DNA of 26,599 nt, taken from assembly GCA_934646845.1 (NCBI GenBank), contig CAKUEV010000005.1, positions 1-26,599 of the forward strand, read 5' to 3'. The DNA is from an uncultured Slackia sp. Lineage in GTDB: Bacteria > Actinomycetota > Coriobacteriia > Coriobacteriales > Eggerthellaceae. The notes beneath the pieces were generated by a model. It ran no database searches. It saw only the letters and a program-made list of their open reading frames with translations, and was not told the DNA's origin. A program made the translations under genes and the position numbers. Positions 23,998 through 26,599 of this stretch are shown here, one piece after another. Positions within the stretch are counted from its first letter, which is position 1. Each line of letters opens with the position of its first letter.

Positions 23998-24921
23998 CTA
24001 CCCAATCGCTTCCTCGGGCACCGAAAAGCCATTGCCGGGAAGCGCACGCCACAGTTCGCGCGAAAACGGGTGGCGCAGCTGGCTCGGGTCGTTGAAGCTT
24101 TCGACAGCGGTTTCCTCTATGACCGTTCCGTCTTTGAATACGGCGATACGGTCGGCCACGCGCAATGCGAGTTCGATGTCGTGCGTAATAAGCAGCACGC
24201 CGCCGCCCGCATCGGCAAATGCACGCAGGTCATCAAGGGCGCGTACCGCCAAATCCAAATCGAGGCCGGGCGTTGGTTCGTCGGCCACAATAAGGCGCGG
24301 GCTTTCGACCAGGGCGCTCGCCAAGAGCACGCGGCGGGCCATACCGCCCGACAGCTCAAACGGATACATGTCCTCAACTTCAGCGCTCAGCCCGTAATGC
24401 TCGAACAGCGCGCGCTGGCGCTCGACGCGACGCGCGGCATCGGCTGCATCGCGAGCGACGCCGCGAACCTGTCGGCCCACCTTCATAAGGGGATCGAGGT
24501 TGGTGACGCTCTGCGGAACGAACGCAATCTCACGTCCGCGCAGCTGCGCGAGCGACGCGGCATCTTGGCGAACGCCGTCGAACCAGATTGTTCCTGAAAC
24601 GATGGCATTGGGTTCATAGAGGCCCAAAACGCTGTCGGCCAAAAGGCTCTTGCCCGAACCGCTCGCGCCGACGATCGCCATGATCTCGCCCGCATGCACC
24701 GAAATCGAGAGGTCGGAAATCACGCTCACATCTTTTTTGCGAGCGCGGAAAAAATGCGTTTCGTCGGGGTCGTACATGGAAAACGACACGCACAAGTCTT
24801 CGACTTGCAGCAAATGATGCCCATGCGCATGGTGCGACGACGTTGCATGGGAGTGGTGATGGTGCATAGAGGCGTCGCCGTGCTTATGCGCCTCATGAGC
24901 ATGCAAGTATTCGCTTTCCAT
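23998..24921 (-). CDS. ABC transporter ATPase, DppD/NikD-like, with His-rich N-terminus
   Basis: 307-aa ATPase of the peptide/nickel importer family. The N-terminal 36 residues contain 14 histidines (H7 to H36, including HHHH at 20-23), an extension not needed for ATPase activity and typical of metal-handling proteins. The core has Walker A GASGSGKS (85-92), FVPQSVTNLDPLM, signature LSGGMARR, Walker B LIVADEPT and LLITHDIE. ATG 24921 has CAGGAGAC 4 bases upstream. It follows the fused permease by 64 bases. The His-rich segment makes nickel or cobalt a more likely cargo than peptides, but peptides are not excluded and no binding protein is in view. Confidence 0.88.
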   Translation of the reverse strand: MESEYLHAHEAHKHGDASMHHHHSHATSSHHAHGHHLLQVEDLCVSFSMYDPDETHFFRARKKDVSVISDLSISVHAGEIMAIVGASGSGKSLLADSVLGLYEPNAIVSGTIWFDGVRQDAASLAQLRGREIAFVPQSVTNLDPLMKVGRQVRGVARDAADAARRVERQRALFEHYGLSAEVEDMYPFELSGGMARRVLLASALVESPRLIVADEPTPGLDLDLAVRALDDLRAFADAGGGVLLITHDIELALRVADRIAVFKDGTVIEETAVESFNDPSQLRHPFSRELWRALPGNGFSVPEEAIG

Positions 24922-24985
24922 ATTCGTCTCCTGAATCCATTCGCGCTCTTCGTCGAAACAACTTCACCATGCTCAAGCCCGCGAC

Positions 24986-26599
24986 CTATTCCTGGCTCGT
25001 ATGCGGGTCGATCAGCTTACGCAAGCTTTCCCCGGCGGCATCGAACAGCATGACCGCGGCAACAAGCGCGACGCCGGGAAACACCGCCAGCCACCACATG
25101 CCCGTGGTGAGATACCCCATGCTTTCGCTCAGGATAACGCCAATCGCAGGCATCTCGGGCGGAAGGCCGAAACCGAGGAACGTGATCGAGGCCTCGTGCA
25201 AAATCGCATGGGGAAACATGAGCACGAGGCCCACGATAAATTGGGGCAACACGAACGGAACCATATGATGGATGGCGATATACGCAGAACTCTTTCCCAT
25301 ACGACGCGCCGCCATCACGAAGTCGGACTGTTTGCATTGCAAAATTTCGGCGCGAACAACGCGGGCGAGGTTCGGCCAGTGCGTAATCGCCACGCCCACG
25401 GCAACGCCCCAAAAGCCCTTGCCGAGCGCATAGGAGATAAGCACGAGCAAAACAATATGGGGCACGCCCATCATGAGGTCAATGAGCCAGCTGACCACGG
25501 CGTCGACCCTCGGACCGCCAAGCGCCGCAGCCGCGCCAAGAATCACCGCGATAACCGACGACACGCATGCAGCGACCAAGCCCAGCACGACGCTCGTCGA
25601 AAGGCCCGAAAGCGTGCGCGCGAGCATGTCGCGGCCCATCCAATCGGTACCGAACGGATGGGCAAGGCAGGGCGCGAGCGACTTCAGCGAAAAATCGGTC
25701 GTGATCGCCGTATCGGAAAGCGCCATACCCGCGATAACCACGAACACGAGCAAAATCGCGGCAACCACGAACTTGGCAAGCGTCGCGACGCGATTGGCGC
25801 CCCGTCGACGAGGCGCATGCAGCAATGTGCCCAGCTGCAACGATTCGCGAACCGCGCTCGACACCTGTGCCACCGAGCGGCGCACGTTCGGCAGGGTGCC
25901 AGCGCTCGGCACCTCACCCACGCCCGCGCCAACCATCGCTGGCATAGGCGCACGCGCTTCTTCGGCCTGGGCCGAATCGTGAGCTTCGCGCGCAATGCGA
26001 GGCCTGCCTGCGCGTTCGCGCATTTGCCCACGACGAATACGCGGGTCAACCACCCCGTAAAGAATATTCGCAATCAGGTTTCCGCCGAACACAAGCATGG
26101 CCGAAACCACGGCGATGCCCGCCAGAAGGGGCGCATCTCCGCCGAGGCCAGCCGTAATCGCCGCCTGACCCAAACCGGGATATGAAAAAACCTGCTCGAC
26201 AAGAACCGAACCGCCGAAAATCTCCGAGATAGAGGCGAATTGCAACGTCATCGCCGGCAACAACAAATTGCGCATGCCGTGGCGGCGTACGATTTGCCAC
26301 GTAGACAAACCGCGAGCGCGGGCAAACTTCACATAATCGGATTCAAGAATATCGACGAGTTTCTCGCGCGTATGCAGCGCGATGTTCGCCACGCCCACGA
26401 ACGAAAGCACAATCGCGGGCAGCACGATATGGTGGGCAGTGTCGAGCAGCGTCACATCGGCCGCAGATTTTCCGAGCGGCACCGAAAAGCCCAGCGGGAA
26501 CCAGCCCAGCCATACCGAAAACACCATGAGGGCCACAAGCCCCAGCCAAAACGTCGGCGTCGCGGCAAGCACGAAGCAATAGCCTTTTACCAATCGATC
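24986..26599 (-). CDS. Fused DppB-DppC type ABC permease (5' end beyond window)
   Basis: The frame is open to the window edge, so the N-terminus is missing; 537 residues are visible. The first part is a DppB/NikB permease with EAA-type loop (DYVKFARARGLSTWQIVRRH), the SVLVEQVFSYPGLGQA motif and the terminal DPRIRRG. A linker of about 70 polar, Ala/Pro/Arg-rich residues follows. A full DppC/NikC permease then begins with one membrane helix and AHPFGTDWMGRDML. It includes SDFVMAARRMGKSSAYIAIH and ends in EASITFLGFGLPPE plus two helices. The usual arrangement is two separate polypeptides. An internal ATG at 26023 near the joint could start the second part on its own. Two ATPases follow downstream. 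Cargo is unknown; nickel is favoured because of the His-rich ATPase. Confidence 0.85.
   Translation of the reverse strand, partial: DRLVKGYCFVLAATPTFWLGLVALMVFSVWLGWFPLGFSVPLGKSAADVTLLDTAHHIVLPAIVLSFVGVANIALHTREKLVDILESDYVKFARARGLSTWQIVRRHGMRNLLLPAMTLQFASISEIFGGSVLVEQVFSYPGLGQAAITAGLGGDAPLLAGIAVVSAMLVFGGNLIANILYGVVDPRIRRGQMRERAGRPRIAREAHDSAQAEEARAPMPAMVGAGVGEVPSAGTLPNVRRSVAQVSSAVRESLQLGTLLHAPRRRGANRVATLAKFVVAAILLVFVVIAGMALSDTAITTDFSLKSLAPCLAHPFGTDWMGRDMLARTLSGLSTSVVLGLVAACVSSVIAVILGAAAALGGPRVDAVVSWLIDLMMGVPHIVLLVLISYALGKGFWGVAVGVAITHWPNLARVVRAEILQCKQSDFVMAARRMGKSSAYIAIHHMVPFVLPQFIVGLVLMFPHAILHEASITFLGFGLPPEMPAIGVILSESMGYLTTGMWWLAVFPGVALVAAVMLFDAAGESLRKLIDPHTSQE

Overview
The window looks like core chromosome of a high-GC anaerobic actinobacterium. 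The class Coriobacteriia (Eggerthella/Slackia-like) is the best guess. This rests on the style of the proteins, the glmU-prs-pth neighbourhood, and rubredoxin/rubrerythrin-type peroxide defence instead of catalase. It is inferred from the sequence alone; no search was run. There is no prophage, transposase, CRISPR array or tRNA gene in view. Most genes are on the minus strand.

Layout from left to right. (1) 1-2.66 kb: alaS (-) with its terminator at the window edge, divergent from a small unknown gene (+). (2) 3.3-8.7 kb: a minus-strand block, transcribed ubiB-like kinase > rarA > DUF948-like coiled-coil membrane protein > AI-2E-family permease. A well-formed LexA/SOS-type box lies at the front of the ubiB-rarA unit. 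(3) 8.9-9.13 kb: a probable 6S RNA on the plus strand and a bidirectional terminator. (4) 9.2-16.3 kb: a minus-strand operon of recJ-helicase fusion > rel > metallo-beta-lactamase hydrolase > DUF47/PhoU-like protein. (5) 16.5-20.8 kb: pth, prs, glmU and a divergent trmB (all -). The prs-glmU gap holds two inverted copies of a palindromic repeat, a 12-bp tandem repeat and a terminator. (6) 21.0-22.7 kb: plus-strand perR and a very unusual gene. That gene joins a flavin-reductase domain, two rubredoxin domains and a reverse-rubrerythrin ferritin-like domain in one reading frame. (7) 22.8-23.25 kb: a DUF3783 protein (+). (8) 23.25-26.6 kb: a DppBCDF/NikBCDE-type ABC importer (-). Its two permeases are fused in one ORF that runs off the window edge, and one ATPase has a histidine-rich N-terminus.

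The most interesting system is perR plus the fused oxidoreductase. PerR keeps all five peroxide-sensing ligands and has a perfect 7-3-7 palindrome over its own -35 box. The next gene, overlapping by one base, encodes what could be a complete electron path from NAD(P)H to H2O2: flavin, rubredoxin, rubredoxin, di-iron. Its second half also has its own ribosome-binding site and ATG, and removing one G just upstream would split the ORF into two overlapping genes. The fusion is therefore either a real one-base gene merger or something to verify in the reads.

Other points worth a second look are the RecJ-RecQ-like fusion, the SOS box ahead of rarA, the 6S RNA candidate and the palindromic repeats.
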